A stretch of DNA of 64,000 nt. It comes from Dyadobacter luteus. Lineage in GTDB: Bacteria > Bacteroidota > Bacteroidia > Cytophagales > Spirosomataceae. The notes below the pieces were generated by a model. That model was not told where the DNA came from and did no database searches. It worked only from the letters and a program-made list of their open reading frames with translations. The position numbers and the translations under genes were made by a program. The stretch's first letter is position 1. Each line of letters opens with the position of its first letter. Below are positions 1 through 9,257 of the stretch, piece by piece. The stretch spans positions 85,666 to 149,665 of the forward strand of contig NZ_QNUL01000015.1 in NCBI RefSeq assembly GCF_003383615.1. Reading direction: 5' to 3'.

Positions 1-101
1 ATGAAACTTTCGCATGAAACCGTGAACGTAAGGCAAACCAGCGAAAGTGCTCCCTTACAAATTGTATTTTTAATATTTTGAAATAACATGATAGCCGATT
101 T

Positions 102-3100
102 TTAAAGTGTCAGACGAATACCTGCAATGAAGGTTTTGCTTGGAGGTGTCAGCCTCGGTGTCTCGGGATCCAGACCATCGTAATTCGTGATCGTCAGCAG
201 ATTTTGCCCTTGTACATAAAACTTAATGTTCTCCATCCGCAACGTATTCGACCATTTCGCAGGCAAATTGTACGACAACGACAGGTTTTTCAGACGGATG
301 TACGAAGCATCACTAAAGGCTGCATCAGAGTAGGCATATTGTCCGGTGTAATTCCTTCCTGCTTCTGTTGAGGTAGAATTCGTAAGTCTCGGACGGGTCG
401 CGATTTGTCCCGGTGTAGTCCAGTAATCCTGAGCCAGTTCACGCTTCACGTTTTCTCTTCCTCCCACCGGAGTATAATACGACCACAGATAACCATAGTC
501 GACAGGCTTGCGGGAAAACTGAAAGAAGACGTCCAGTTCCAAACCTTTGAATTTAAAATTGTTACCCAATCCTCCATAAAATTTGGGATCGTCACTTCCT
601 ATTGAGAAATAGTCATTTCCGGCATTAAATACTCCGTCGCCATTTTTGTCTTCTACCATCGCCAAGCCGTTGTCAGGGTTGATTCCTTTAAACTTATAGA
701 CTCTGAAAACATTCACAGACTGGCCGATTTCAAACTTATTGGCATAGGTTGTAGAAGCTAATCCAGGGAATTCGAGAAGCGTATTTTTTAATGTTGTAAG
801 GTTGAAACTGGTTGTCCATTTCAGTGCGCCGTGTGTGATGTTCTGAGATGTTATCTCAAACTCCCATCCTTTGTTTTCTACCAAAGCAGGCAGGTTATAT
901 TGGTAAGACGAAAATCCCGACTGGCTCGGAAGCGGATAACTTACCAGTTGATTACTTGATCTGTTGCGGTACCACGAAACATTTACCCCCAGACGGTTTT
1001 TCAGAAATGCAGTTTCTAATCCGAATTCCATCTTTTTGTTCACTTCCCAGCTGTAATTCGGGTTAGCAACGCGACTTGGCACAATGCCTGTTACGCCCAT
1101 ATACGGAGAAATTCCAGTTGCTGAATACGTCTCCAGATAACGGTAATTCCCGATCTGATCATTACCCGTAGTTCCGTAACTCGCACGAAGTTTACCGAAA
1201 GTCATTACCGGAAGCAATTGTGCGATGAAAACCTCGTTCGAGAATATCCAGCCCGCTCCTACTGCCCAGAAGTTACCAAACCTGTTACCTTCACCAAATC
1301 GCGACGATCCATCCCTTCTTACCGTTCCGTTCAGGATATACTTATCATCCCAGGTATAAGACAACCTTCCAAACACGGATTGATATTTATATTCTTCCCG
1401 GTTCGACCCTTTATCGGCTATCACTGCTGCCGCTGCAAAACTGCCCATCAATGCATCGCTCGGAAAGTTCCGACCTGTGAAATAGTCGAGCGTGGTAGTG
1501 GTGTGCTGATAAGTTGACCCCAGTAAGGCAGAAAACAAGCTGCGGTTCATCCGCACAGTGTAATTCAGCTGAGGCTCCACGCTGATGGTACCCATTTGTG
1601 TGCTCGCCAAATAGGATTCATTGGTATAAGAAGAACTGGAAAAAGGGTTGACATTATTCGAAAAAATCTTCTGCGTCTGGCGCACATTCATCCGCGTATA
1701 ACCAATATCCGCTTTAGCCTCCAGGCCATTGAGTAGCTGATAGCGTAATGTAGTGTTTCCAATAAAATTATCCGTTTTGGTCTGTACATCCACGAATTTG
1801 TATGAAGATGGATTGGTAGAAGTTGAAAACCAAAAAGGTTTGGTTCCGGTGCTGTCGTACATCTGCAGGTTCGGGCTTGTCAGCAGATACGAAAATGGAT
1901 TAAAACCAGTTGTTTTCAGATGATCCACCCCGTACGTAAGTGTCGTGTTCAGGTTGAATTTCTTATTCGGAGATGTATGCTGAAGATTCAAATGCGCACT
2001 TCCGCGTTTATCAAAGTTATCTCCGATCAGCGTTGCACCTTCATTGCGGAAACTGGTTCCAAACAAAAACCTTGTATTTTCATTTCCTCCTGAGATGTTC
2101 AACTGTGCATTGTGAACAGGTGCTTTATTTCCCATCAATTCCTTTTGCCAGTCTGTATGCTGATTAGGATTCCAGTCCACCAGATCCGGTGCATTCGTGG
2201 AATTAGGCGTAATACCATCTGCAGCAAAAGCAGCTCTTCTTAAATCGAGATATTCAGAAGTACTCAACACATTCAGCGTGCGCGTAGCTTTGGAAAAGCC
2301 CGTATAGAAATCAAGTTCCACCTTTGTCTTTCCGGCTTTCCCCTTTTTTGTCGTGATCAAAATAACTCCGTTTGCACCTCTCGAACCATATATAGCGGTA
2401 GCATCCGCATCTTTCAGGACTTCGATGCTTTCTATATCCGCCGGATTGATCGCACTCAAAGGGTTCATCCCGCCTCCAAAAGCAACAGGTCCCTGTGCTG
2501 CGGGAAAACGGTTCAATGCCGTATTTGTCACGGGCACCCCATCAATCAGATAAAGTGGGTTTCTACCTGATTCAATCGTATTCGTACCTCTGATCTGCAC
2601 ATTCACAGCGGCGCCCGGTATACCAGAAGTATTATTGATAAAAACACCTGCCATTCTTCCCTGCAATGCAGCGAGCGGATTCCCTAGTGGTTGTCTTTCA
2701 ATGGTTTCGGCTGTGACCTTACTGATATTTCCGGTACTCATCGCCCTGGTAGTCTCGAAATAACCGGTAGATACTACCACTTCTCTCAGTACTGTAATAT
2801 CTCTGTTCAGCCTGATCACCAATTCGAATTGCAACGGAAGCGTTACCAATGTATCCACTGAACGGTAACCTATAAATGACACAACCAGGTTCGCACGATT
2901 TCCGGCTACAGAAATACTGAAATGACCGTTTTTATTTGTAGTAGTACCGTTTTCTTCATTTTTAACCAAAACTGTTGCTCCCGGCAAAACTTCCCCGTTT
3001 TCAGCCGCGACCACCCTTCCCTGCAATACATATTGTACCGCATTTTCTGATGTATTTACCAGATGAGCTCCTTCCTTTACTTTTTCGAAAAGAATGATAC

Positions 3101-3497
3101 TTCTATTAATCTGCCGGAAGTCAAGATCTGTGTCAGCCAACAACTCCTTCAAAGTTTGATGTACGGATCTCATTTCCCTGTTGAGCGTTACTGACCTGTA
3201 TTGTCCCACTTTTTCAGACGGATAGGCCAAACTAAAACCAGAAGCATTCTCCAGTTTTTTCAATGCAGTTTTGAGCGAACTGCTTTTTAACTCCATGGAT
3301 ATAGCGGTCTCTTTGATACTTTGAGCTGCCGTTGCTGCTGCGAACAAGGTTTGGCTCGTTACCAAAACAATTGCACACCAGTAAAAAGTTAATTTCATAA
3401 TCGACACCAGGTTGTAGCGTAATGAAAAGCGCAGGCGACTAGCCGACGAATGCCACATAAGGAGCAATCGCCTTGCATACGCATGGGATTTTTGCAT
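102..3497 (-). CDS. SusC/RagA-family TonB-dependent receptor with N-terminal STN domain
   Basis: Outer-membrane TonB-dependent receptor of the SusC/RagA type, expected to import an oligosaccharide or other nutrient with a SusD partner. An uncleaved basic N-terminus precedes a signal peptide starting near residue 34 (MKLTFYWCAIVLV). A secretin/TonB short N-terminal (STN) domain follows at about 62-130, then a carboxypeptidase-regulatory-like domain at about 155-240, a plug at about 250-375 (EVVVSTGYFE, ADATAIYGSRGANGVILITT) and a long beta-barrel ending in IRLTL. The STN domain is the part known to contact FecR, which fits the fecR gene immediately upstream on the same strand. No SusD lies in the window; if present it would be beyond the left edge, because only 101 bases follow the stop. 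The substrate cannot be read from the sequence. Confidence 0.95.
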   Translation of the reverse strand: MQKSHAYARRLLLMWHSSASRLRFSLRYNLVSIMKLTFYWCAIVLVTSQTLFAAATAAQSIKETAISMELKSSSLKTALKKLENASGFSLAYPSEKVGQYRSVTLNREMRSVHQTLKELLADTDLDFRQINRSIILFEKVKEGAHLVNTSENAVQYVLQGRVVAAENGEVLPGATVLVKNEENGTTTNKNGHFSISVAGNRANLVVSFIGYRSVDTLVTLPLQFELVIRLNRDITVLREVVVSTGYFETTRAMSTGNISKVTAETIERQPLGNPLAALQGRMAGVFINNTSGIPGAAVNVQIRGTNTIESGRNPLYLIDGVPVTNTALNRFPAAQGPVAFGGGMNPLSAINPADIESIEVLKDADATAIYGSRGANGVILITTKKGKAGKTKVELDFYTGFSKATRTLNVLSTSEYLDLRRAAFAADGITPNSTNAPDLVDWNPNQHTDWQKELMGNKAPVHNAQLNISGGNENTRFLFGTSFRNEGATLIGDNFDKRGSAHLNLQHTSPNKKFNLNTTLTYGVDHLKTTGFNPFSYLLTSPNLQMYDSTGTKPFWFSTSTNPSSYKFVDVQTKTDNFIGNTTLRYQLLNGLEAKADIGYTRMNVRQTQKIFSNNVNPFSSSSYTNESYLASTQMGTISVEPQLNYTVRMNRSLFSALLGSTYQHTTTTLDYFTGRNFPSDALMGSFAAAAVIADKGSNREEYKYQSVFGRLSYTWDDKYILNGTVRRDGSSRFGEGNRFGNFWAVGAGWIFSNEVFIAQLLPVMTFGKLRASYGTTGNDQIGNYRYLETYSATGISPYMGVTGIVPSRVANPNYSWEVNKKMEFGLETAFLKNRLGVNVSWYRNRSSNQLVSYPLPSQSGFSSYQYNLPALVENKGWEFEITSQNITHGALKWTTSFNLTTLKNTLLEFPGLASTTYANKFEIGQSVNVFRVYKFKGINPDNGLAMVEDKNGDGVFNAGNDYFSIGSDDPKFYGGLGNNFKFKGLELDVFFQFSRKPVDYGYLWSYYTPVGGRENVKRELAQDYWTTPGQIATRPRLTNSTSTEAGRNYTGQYAYSDAAFSDASYIRLKNLSLSYNLPAKWSNTLRMENIKFYVQGQNLLTITNYDGLDPETPRLTPPSKTFIAGIRLTL

Positions 3498-3629
3498 ACT
3501 TTGTAAAAGTTAGTAGAATTGAGAGATTTTATTTAGCTCGAACCCTTCAATGCTTGCCGGCGGAAGGGTTTGTTTTTATTTGGGTTTATTTGTAATTCGC
3601 ATTATCGTATTTCATTAGGCATCTGTCAT

Positions 3630-4610
3630 TTACAGACCACATCCTTTGCCTTCCACCACAATCAGTTTTCCTTTATTTTCAATCTTGTAAGTGGCTCCTC
3701 TGGTTGCGGTAAGTACATCCAATATTTCCTGAATAGTTTCTGTTCCCTGAAAAGAGGCAGTCACCGGACAACCTTCCAGCTCCTTATTTCCAAATCTGAT
3801 GGTTATACCATAACGTTGCTCCAGTTGCCTGGCTATGGTTTTAAACGATACTGACTCAAACTCCATCCTTCGTTTTACCGGATCCTGTTCTTCTTCGTTA
3901 GTATGTGTTTCTGCATTCCGGCTTTTGGCATCATATACGATTTTCTGATCCTGTATTAATATTCCTAAAAGCTCGTCTCCTTTTTCCACTTTTACCTTTC
4001 CCCTTGTTACGGCTACAGTTACCTTATTCTGATCCCGATAGGCCTTCACGTTGAAAGCAGTGCCCACTACTCTGACAGTTATATCACCTGCACGTATTAC
4101 AAAAGGTTTTTCCGGTTTATGCTGAACATCGAAATAAGCTTCGCCTTCCAGAGCTACTGTCCTTTCATTTTCATGGTCTTCATATTGAACTTCACTTCCT
4201 GCCTGAAGCAGAATCCGGCTGCTATCGGGTAGCATAAAATGGCGCGAATCGCTTGCCGACTGCGGAGTGACAAAGGATATGGTATTTATGTCAGTCTTGT
4301 TATGTTGCAATACCCGGTAACCAATGCCAAGTAAAAACACAACTCCTGCCAGTGTAGCCACCAGTCTCCACCAATTGCGAAGTGGCCTGAGCTGAACTAT
4401 TTTTCCGGATGGCACCTTACGACTCATCAGATCATCATAAAGCTCACTTGCCAGCGCTGCCTCGCTGCCTGCCTTTCGCAGCCATTCCCTGAAAGAATGA
4501 TCCGACGCTCCTAATTGATCATACCAGTTTTCCAGCTCGTCCAGCTCCTGCTCCGTGGTATCGCCCCGGTCATATTGCTCCAATAAGTAAACGAGTCTGC
4601 TGTGCTCCAT
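3630..4610 (-). CDS. FecR-family anti-sigma factor
   Basis: Inner-membrane anti-sigma regulator that relays receptor occupancy to an ECF sigma factor. The cytoplasmic N-terminus (about residues 1-80) holds the short helical anti-sigma region. One membrane segment lies near 84-106 (WWRLVATLAGVVFLLGIGY). The periplasmic FecR domain follows at about 125-220 (EGEAYFDVQHKPEKPFVIRA; VVGTAFNVKAY), then the C-terminal DUF4974-type domain (FKTIARQLEQRYGITI). The length of 326 residues is normal. The gene precedes the STN-containing SusC by about 130 bases on the same strand and is divergent from the sigma gene. This is the standard sigma/FecR/SusC trans-envelope signalling arrangement. Confidence 0.95.
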   Translation of the reverse strand: MEHSRLVYLLEQYDRGDTTEQELDELENWYDQLGASDHSFREWLRKAGSEAALASELYDDLMSRKVPSGKIVQLRPLRNWWRLVATLAGVVFLLGIGYRVLQHNKTDINTISFVTPQSASDSRHFMLPDSSRILLQAGSEVQYEDHENERTVALEGEAYFDVQHKPEKPFVIRAGDITVRVVGTAFNVKAYRDQNKVTVAVTRGKVKVEKGDELLGILIQDQKIVYDAKSRNAETHTNEEEQDPVKRRMEFESVSFKTIARQLEQRYGITIRFGNKELEGCPVTASFQGTETIQEILDVLTATRGATYKIENKGKLIVVEGKGCGL

Positions 4611-4777
4611 TTTGTGGCTTTTAAATACAAGACACTTTTTGCTTCTATTACCGTTACTCCCGGCTTGATTATTTTTAGACTTTTTCCAAATATCATTACC
4701 TATACATGTTAAAAATTGGAATAGTTATATTAAATCAGAAAAATCAAAATATTTTTTTAGACATTTTCTAAATAAGC

Positions 4778-4785
4778 TACATTTG
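4778..4785 (+). promoter_or_regulatory. Bacteroidota-type -7 element upstream of the ECF sigma gene
   Basis: TACATTTG matches the TAnnTTTG -7 consensus of the Bacteroidota housekeeping sigma factor. No convincing -33 TTTG lies at the right distance. If it is used, transcription would start only a few bases before the TTG start codon at 4797, giving an almost leaderless message. Confidence 0.4.
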
Positions 4786-4796
4786 TAAAATCATTT

Positions 4797-5399
4797 TTGC
4801 ACTCAGAGATTATCAATACACTTACCAGACACGAAGATTCAGAGTTGCTCCTGCAATGGAAACAGGGGAATGATGCTGCATTTGAAACTTTTTATAAAAG
4901 ACATATCGTGCAGTTGCTGGGTGTAGCATGTAAAAAAATAAATGACGAAGAAGCAGCAAAGGACATTGTTCAGGAAATGTTTCTTTCAATGATCAGCAAC
5001 CGTGATAAGCTTCCTGAAATAGATTCGCCGAAAGCTTATTTACATACCAGTCTGAAACACAGTATTTACAATTATTACCGGCGTGAACTGGTCAGTAAAC
5101 GGTATGAAGAATTTGCGGTGACCACGGCCACCGGCACCGACGACACATTGCTCCATCAGCTACATGCCAAAGAACTTGAAACACAACTGGTTTTGGCTAT
5201 AGAGACCTTACCTCCGCAGTGCAGGCACGTTTTCAAACTGAGTCGTCAGGAGTTTTTATCCAATAGCCAGATTGCCGAAAAGCTGCAGATTTCGGAAAAT
5301 ACCGTAGAGCAGCACATGAGAAAGGCACTGCGTTTGCTGAGAATTTCTTTGGGTGAATATCTTCCCATCGCTATTATACTGTGGTCGATCGTAGAATGA
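4797..5399 (+). CDS. ECF RNA polymerase sigma factor (sigma-70 family)
   Basis: Extracytoplasmic-function sigma factor that should direct transcription of the fecR-susC unit encoded divergently. The sigma-70 region 2 core is at about residues 22-90 (KDIVQEMFLSMI, SPKAYLHTSLKHSIYNYYRR). The region 4 helix-turn-helix is at about 130-190 (LPPQCRHVFKLSR, NSQIAEKLQISENTVEQHM). The start is TTG: an in-frame stop lies at 4773, and there is no ATG before region 2.2, so TTG at 4797 is the only conventional start that keeps the whole region 2. The C-terminus is hydrophobic (LPIAIILWSIV), as in many Bacteroidota paralogues. Its cognate anti-sigma is very likely the adjacent FecR. Confidence 0.93.
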   Translation: MHSEIINTLTRHEDSELLLQWKQGNDAAFETFYKRHIVQLLGVACKKINDEEAAKDIVQEMFLSMISNRDKLPEIDSPKAYLHTSLKHSIYNYYRRELVSKRYEEFAVTTATGTDDTLLHQLHAKELETQLVLAIETLPPQCRHVFKLSRQEFLSNSQIAEKLQISENTVEQHMRKALRLLRISLGEYLPIAIILWSIVE

Positions 5400-5566
5400 A
5401 ACTCCATACAAACAAAAAGAGAGCAAAACTGCTCCCTGTTTGTAACTTCAATATCCACTAGAAGCCTTACTATTATTTCCAATGCCTGAGCGCAAAGGTC
5501 GTTATACAGTATTACCCCAATCTTACCTGAAAGTTAAAGTCCTGTGAAATGGTGATTGGATCCTTG

Positions 5567-5950
5567 CTACGACTTATCCTGAACATGACCGTACGCACAA
5601 TGCCTGCAACCATTGCGACAACAATAGCCTTTTTGAATATGATACAGTTCGGTAAATACAAGATAAGGTCCTTCCATATAGTAATGGACGCCTTCAATCA
5701 ATTCAGATCCACTTTTGGAAATAGCAATGTCTTTCGAAGCAGTAACTAGCTGATTCACATCAGACAAACAACTATTACATAAGCAACCATAATTTGTCTT
5801 TCCCAAAAAACGGATGGTCTCCGGTTGCAGACGAATTTTGGAGCATTCGCATTGAGCGATGTCGGAGGCGAGGCATTGAATGGGTTGCTGGCAGCGAGAG
5901 CAGGAAGCAGCTGTGGCGTGGCTGGTTGTAATTGTTTTAGCTGCTCCCAT
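5567..5950 (-). CDS. Cysteine-rich CWC / DUF5522 fusion protein
   Basis: Small cytoplasmic protein with two cysteine-rich modules, each probably binding metal. The N-terminal half has the CWC-type pattern (CSRCQQPIQC, then CEC and CLCNSCL). The C-terminal half matches the DUF5522 pattern (EGPYLVFTELYHIQKGYCC followed by NGCRHCAYG). This fusion is common in Bacteroidota, but its function is unknown. An ATG at 5950 gives 127 residues; an in-frame GTG at 5977 would add nine. It follows the DUF3800 gene on the same strand by about 47 bases, so the two may be co-transcribed. Identification is from cysteine spacing only. Confidence 0.8.
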   Translation of the reverse strand: MGAAKTITTSHATAASCSRCQQPIQCLASDIAQCECSKIRLQPETIRFLGKTNYGCLCNSCLSDVNQLVTASKDIAISKSGSELIEGVHYYMEGPYLVFTELYHIQKGYCCRNGCRHCAYGHVQDKS

Positions 5951-5997
5951 GGTATTGAATATCGCAAATTGACGCACAAAAGCAACATAAGCTAACT

Positions 5998-6690
5998 CTA
6001 TATTCTTTCACAAAGTCCATGTTTTATCCCACCCACCTCATCAAATCTATCCTGAATAATTGAATAAAATTGATCATCCCCGAACTCATACTTCCGAAAA
6101 AGCGAATATGCGATCAGATCTGAAAGTTGTATCAAACGAGATGCTTTCGAATCCAGAAAAAGAGGAACTTCTGACAGATTTCTCAATACCCCCCAACGAT
6201 GACCAATGGTTCGAAAGTCTGTGGCAAGGCCCTGAATGGTACTTTCATAAGTAGACTTATCAAAAATGATTATTCCTCTTTGTGAATCATTATTTTTATG
6301 TAATCGGGAAAGATACTGGTCAAAGCGACTTGCTACTTGTTCAAAAGAATAATTAACAGGATCCGCAGGTGAAATGTTTTGTTTGTTAACAACGCAGGCA
6401 AAAATCCTATTTGAGTGGTGAGAACGCGCCAAAATTTCTAACGCCTCTTTTATGATATGCCAACGCTGCTCTTTTGGATACTGTCTCCATATTTTCTTGC
6501 CGCCAAACATCGGACTTCCATGAAGCTCCAGTGGCGCTGGGTCTGCCGGATTAATGCTTGAAACAAGTTTATCAAGCTCATTAGCAATCCAATATCCTTG
6601 TCTTTCAAAAAGAGAGACCCCCGCTAAAACAAAATGAGTTTGTCCAGCGTCTCCTGCACTCCCAGCTTCATCAAGGTATAGTAGGTGCAT
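5998..6690 (-). CDS. DUF3800 domain-containing protein
   Basis: A 230-residue protein with the DUF3800 hallmark N-terminus (LLYLDEAGSAGDAGQTHFVLAGV), in which the early acidic DE pair is conserved, and later conserved acidic motifs (IIFDKS; LIQLSDLIAYSL). DUF3800 proteins are thought to adopt a ribonuclease H-like nuclease fold and often occur on mobile or accessory DNA, but no reaction is established. The ATG at 6690 is the only good start. The next gene (CWC/DUF5522) follows on the same strand. Upstream lie about 190 AT-rich bases, then a ruined lipoprotein gene, so this is an accessory patch of the chromosome. Confidence 0.85.
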   Translation of the reverse strand: MHLLYLDEAGSAGDAGQTHFVLAGVSLFERQGYWIANELDKLVSSINPADPAPLELHGSPMFGGKKIWRQYPKEQRWHIIKEALEILARSHHSNRIFACVVNKQNISPADPVNYSFEQVASRFDQYLSRLHKNNDSQRGIIIFDKSTYESTIQGLATDFRTIGHRWGVLRNLSEVPLFLDSKASRLIQLSDLIAYSLFRKYEFGDDQFYSIIQDRFDEVGGIKHGLCERI

Positions 6691-6878
6691 AAAAAAGGCA
6701 GCCGAGGAGAAACCATGTTCTCACGATCTGATTAAGTCAAACCTCCCAACTGCGATACAAAGATAATAATATACAAATTGTATTCAAAAGCAAAAGTATG
6801 ACAGATAGAACTACATACTGATTTTCAACATGATAACTTCTTCATATCAATTCCTTTTAAGTATTTAAACCAAAACTT

Positions 6879-8240
6879 TTGCTTTCTTATACACGTCCTC
6901 ATCTGACCCAGTTCGTCATTCAAAAGTTACTACCCTATCTGGTATTCCTGCTCCTATCTCAGTGCAAGCAGGATATAAAGTCAAATGATTTTCAGAAAAT
7001 AAAGGAATCATTCTCTCTCGAAACCATTAACTACTTCTATGAAACAGCGTTTCGTATGAATACAAACGACAAGCGAAGTACAGTTCAGAAATGGAAAATG
7101 ATGTTGCTGTATCCCTGGATGGAAATTTACTGAAAAATGATTCAGCTGACATTACAGCCGCTTTGAGGGAATTGGACCAAATAGGGCTTCCAATTAACAT
7201 AGCGCTGACAGACAATCCCTTATTTGCCAATATCCGTATCTTCTTTGGAAATAAAATATACGTTCAGGAGAAACTGGAAATTGACCAAATAGGTGAAAAG
7301 CATAATCCAATCATTGTAAACTGGCGGGAAGATATCGGACACGTTTCTATAGGCATTGTTGACGGTATTGCAAACAATCAATTGTCTGGCAATGTGGATG
7401 TTGCCACCATAAGGCGCAGCAATATTATCAAGGATCTGACAAAAAGTTTGGGGATATTGGGAGGTAGCTGGAATGTGTATCACAAAAGATTTTATGCGGG
7501 AGACAATGTTACTGCTACATTATCGGATATAGATAAAAGCGTACTTCCTTTACCACTCTTCCACTCCGGACAATCTGGACAGAGCTGATTTTGAAAGTTA
7601 CTTCGGCGATATTCTTTACACCGTTGACAGTGAACTGAAATTGATGCATTACGTGCAGGAGAATAAAATACCCATTAGCAGACTGTGGAATTCATTCGGG
7701 ATCATTGCTTTATCGACAAATCATTAAAGAAGTATCCTACGGAAGTTTTCGTCAATATTCAGGGGTAAGAGGAAGATCTTAACTTCTGGAACATCGCTAT
7801 CAAAAACTTAAATAGTATTACTGGGCAAAACTTAAAACTTGCGATTGGATCGCATTCCCTATCATCTCATGTCCCCTCGATTGATATTCTTTACAACAAT
7901 TCAGATATCAAAGAAATCGATATTAAAACAAATATGACCTTTTATCCTAAGCTATTTGTCGGGCGTTTTAAAGGAGAAATAAGATTTCCGAAAAAATCTG
8001 ATCATCGACTCAAGAACCAATTTAACAACAAGGCATTCAATTCTCTTTACTGTCTTTTAGCCTTCAATAGCGGAAAGCTGGAAGTTGCCGAGTCAATGAT
8101 CAAGGCAATATCAGCTGAAAACCTGAGTTCAGAGAGATACTTTCACTAATTTACAACCCCATTATTCCGCAAGGTTTTACGTTGCAACAGATGGATGCGC
8201 TTATTGCTTCCTGTAAAAAACAGAAAAGGGATAACTGCTG
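6879..8240 (+). pseudogene. Broken lipoprotein gene (DUF2927-like), at least four frameshifts and one stop
   Basis: Six-frame reading shows one protein scattered over several frames. It begins with a lipoprotein signal at about 6879 (LLPYLVFLLLSQCKQD, cysteine after LLLSQ), read to about 7095. It moves to a second frame (NDVAVSLDGNLL up to LPLPLF, about 7095-7565). A third frame carries LDRADFESYFGDILYTVDS to about 7690. It returns to FIDKSLKKYPTEVFVNIQG, which meets an in-frame TAA at 7766, then continues as LNFWNIAIKNLNS to 8145. A last shift gives IYNPIIPQGFTLQQMDALI and a stop at 8240. The KW...V.LDG start and the ...ANIRIFFG stretch resemble DUF2927 lipoproteins, but that family call is tentative. 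Neighbouring genes are intact, so decay rather than poor sequencing is likely. Confidence 0.8.
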
Positions 8241-8264
8241 ATCACCAGCTGTTACCCCTTTTCT
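8222..8264. terminator. Hairpin between convergent genes
   Basis: Imperfect 18-base arms (8222-8239 and 8247-8264) close over a 7-base loop, with A/T-rich flanks on both sides. It lies between the dead lipoprotein gene and the DUF1684 gene and is suited to stop transcription from both sides. The left arm overlaps the last codons of the dead gene. Confidence 0.6.
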
Positions 8265-8289
8265 CCTATACTAAGTTTTAAATATCTGC

Positions 8290-9168
8290 TCAATGATCTC
8301 CGAACCGCTTCTCGCCTGCTGTAATCGCCACGGCAAGTTTGTTTTGCTTGGGAGGTAACGGGCAGGTTGCATACGGTGAGAACGCACATGGAGGATTGGT
8401 CGCTTTATTGAAATCCAACCAGTAGGAACCGTCCTCCGCTTTTTCAGAAGCATATACAAAACGACCTGCACCGTAAGTTTCTTTCTTGTTTGTTTCATCC
8501 CCGAAAATGATGAAAAGGTTCTTTTCGGTTCCAACTGCATCCAGTCTGTATTCCTTTCCTTTGATATTGAAAACCAAAGTACCTGGAGAATCCTCTTGTG
8601 AAAGTCGTCCGGTAATATCCGTAATCGCAACTTTTTTCCCTTCTGTCTTTTCCAGTTTCGCTTTTACCTTCCAGTTTTCATTGATCGGATAGGTATGAAT
8701 ACCTTTGAAATCCTTCAATGTCTGGCTTTCCAGATCCCGAAGACGCACCGCATATTTATCACCTCTTTTGATGATGAACCAGCGCAGTGACTGATGTTTT
8801 ACCACCACGGGTTTTTGATACGGGAAGAGCGTTATTTTCTCAACAGGCTCTGTACCATTGAAAATCTCAGCATCTTTATCAGCTTCAAGCGTTACCTGTC
8901 CGTTTTGCAGGATAATTTTACCCAGAGCTGGTTTACTGTGATCCTGCGGAAAAATAATGTCATTTTCTGAGCTTCCTCCGAAGGTATTCACACCTTCTTC
9001 CAGCCAGAATAAACCCGCAAGATTAAGCCAGCCTTCTTCTGCTTTCAGACCCTCTACCCGTTTTTTATGCCACTCTTTGATCTGATTCTCATAAGCAGCA
9101 TCTCCTCTGAAACTAAATAACACAACGCCAAGCAACAGCCAGGAAACTGCAAAGATTGATTTTTTCAT
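8290..9168 (-). CDS. DUF1684 domain-containing secreted protein
   Basis: An exported protein of about 292 residues with an N-terminal hydrophobic signal (SIFAVSWLLLGVVLFSF) and the DUF1684 pattern: EIKxWHxxR-like opening (QIKEWHKKRVEGLKAEEGWL), LAGLFWLEEGVNTFG, and a C-terminal segment rich in aromatic and proline residues (YWLDFNKATNPPCAFSPYAT). That last part is the most conserved region of the family. Its biochemical role is unknown. The ATG at 9168 is preferred over the ORF limit at 9222 because it starts directly at the signal peptide. It lies about 90 bases downstream of a TonB receptor gene on the same strand and is probably co-transcribed with it. Confidence 0.85.
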   Translation of the reverse strand: MKKSIFAVSWLLLGVVLFSFRGDAAYENQIKEWHKKRVEGLKAEEGWLNLAGLFWLEEGVNTFGGSSENDIIFPQDHSKPALGKIILQNGQVTLEADKDAEIFNGTEPVEKITLFPYQKPVVVKHQSLRWFIIKRGDKYAVRLRDLESQTLKDFKGIHTYPINENWKVKAKLEKTEGKKVAITDITGRLSQEDSPGTLVFNIKGKEYRLDAVGTEKNLFIIFGDETNKKETYGAGRFVYASEKAEDGSYWLDFNKATNPPCAFSPYATCPLPPKQNKLAVAITAGEKRFGDH

Positions 9169-9257
9169 AGTAATAGAAGTCAGTTGATTTTTAATTGACA
9201 AATAGTCAGACCGGGAAGTCATGGTTCCCGGTCTGACATCAGTCTTTACTCATTGGA

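Noticed and set aside
5998..6690. The DUF3800 gene as part of a phage-defence island
   Set aside because: DUF3800 can occur in accessory DNA, but no other defence gene, integrase or tRNA attachment site is nearby; the evidence is too thin.
6879..8240. Three separate small genes in the lipoprotein remnant region
   Set aside because: The translated pieces join into one protein when frames are switched, and none has a good independent start; one pseudogene explains all.
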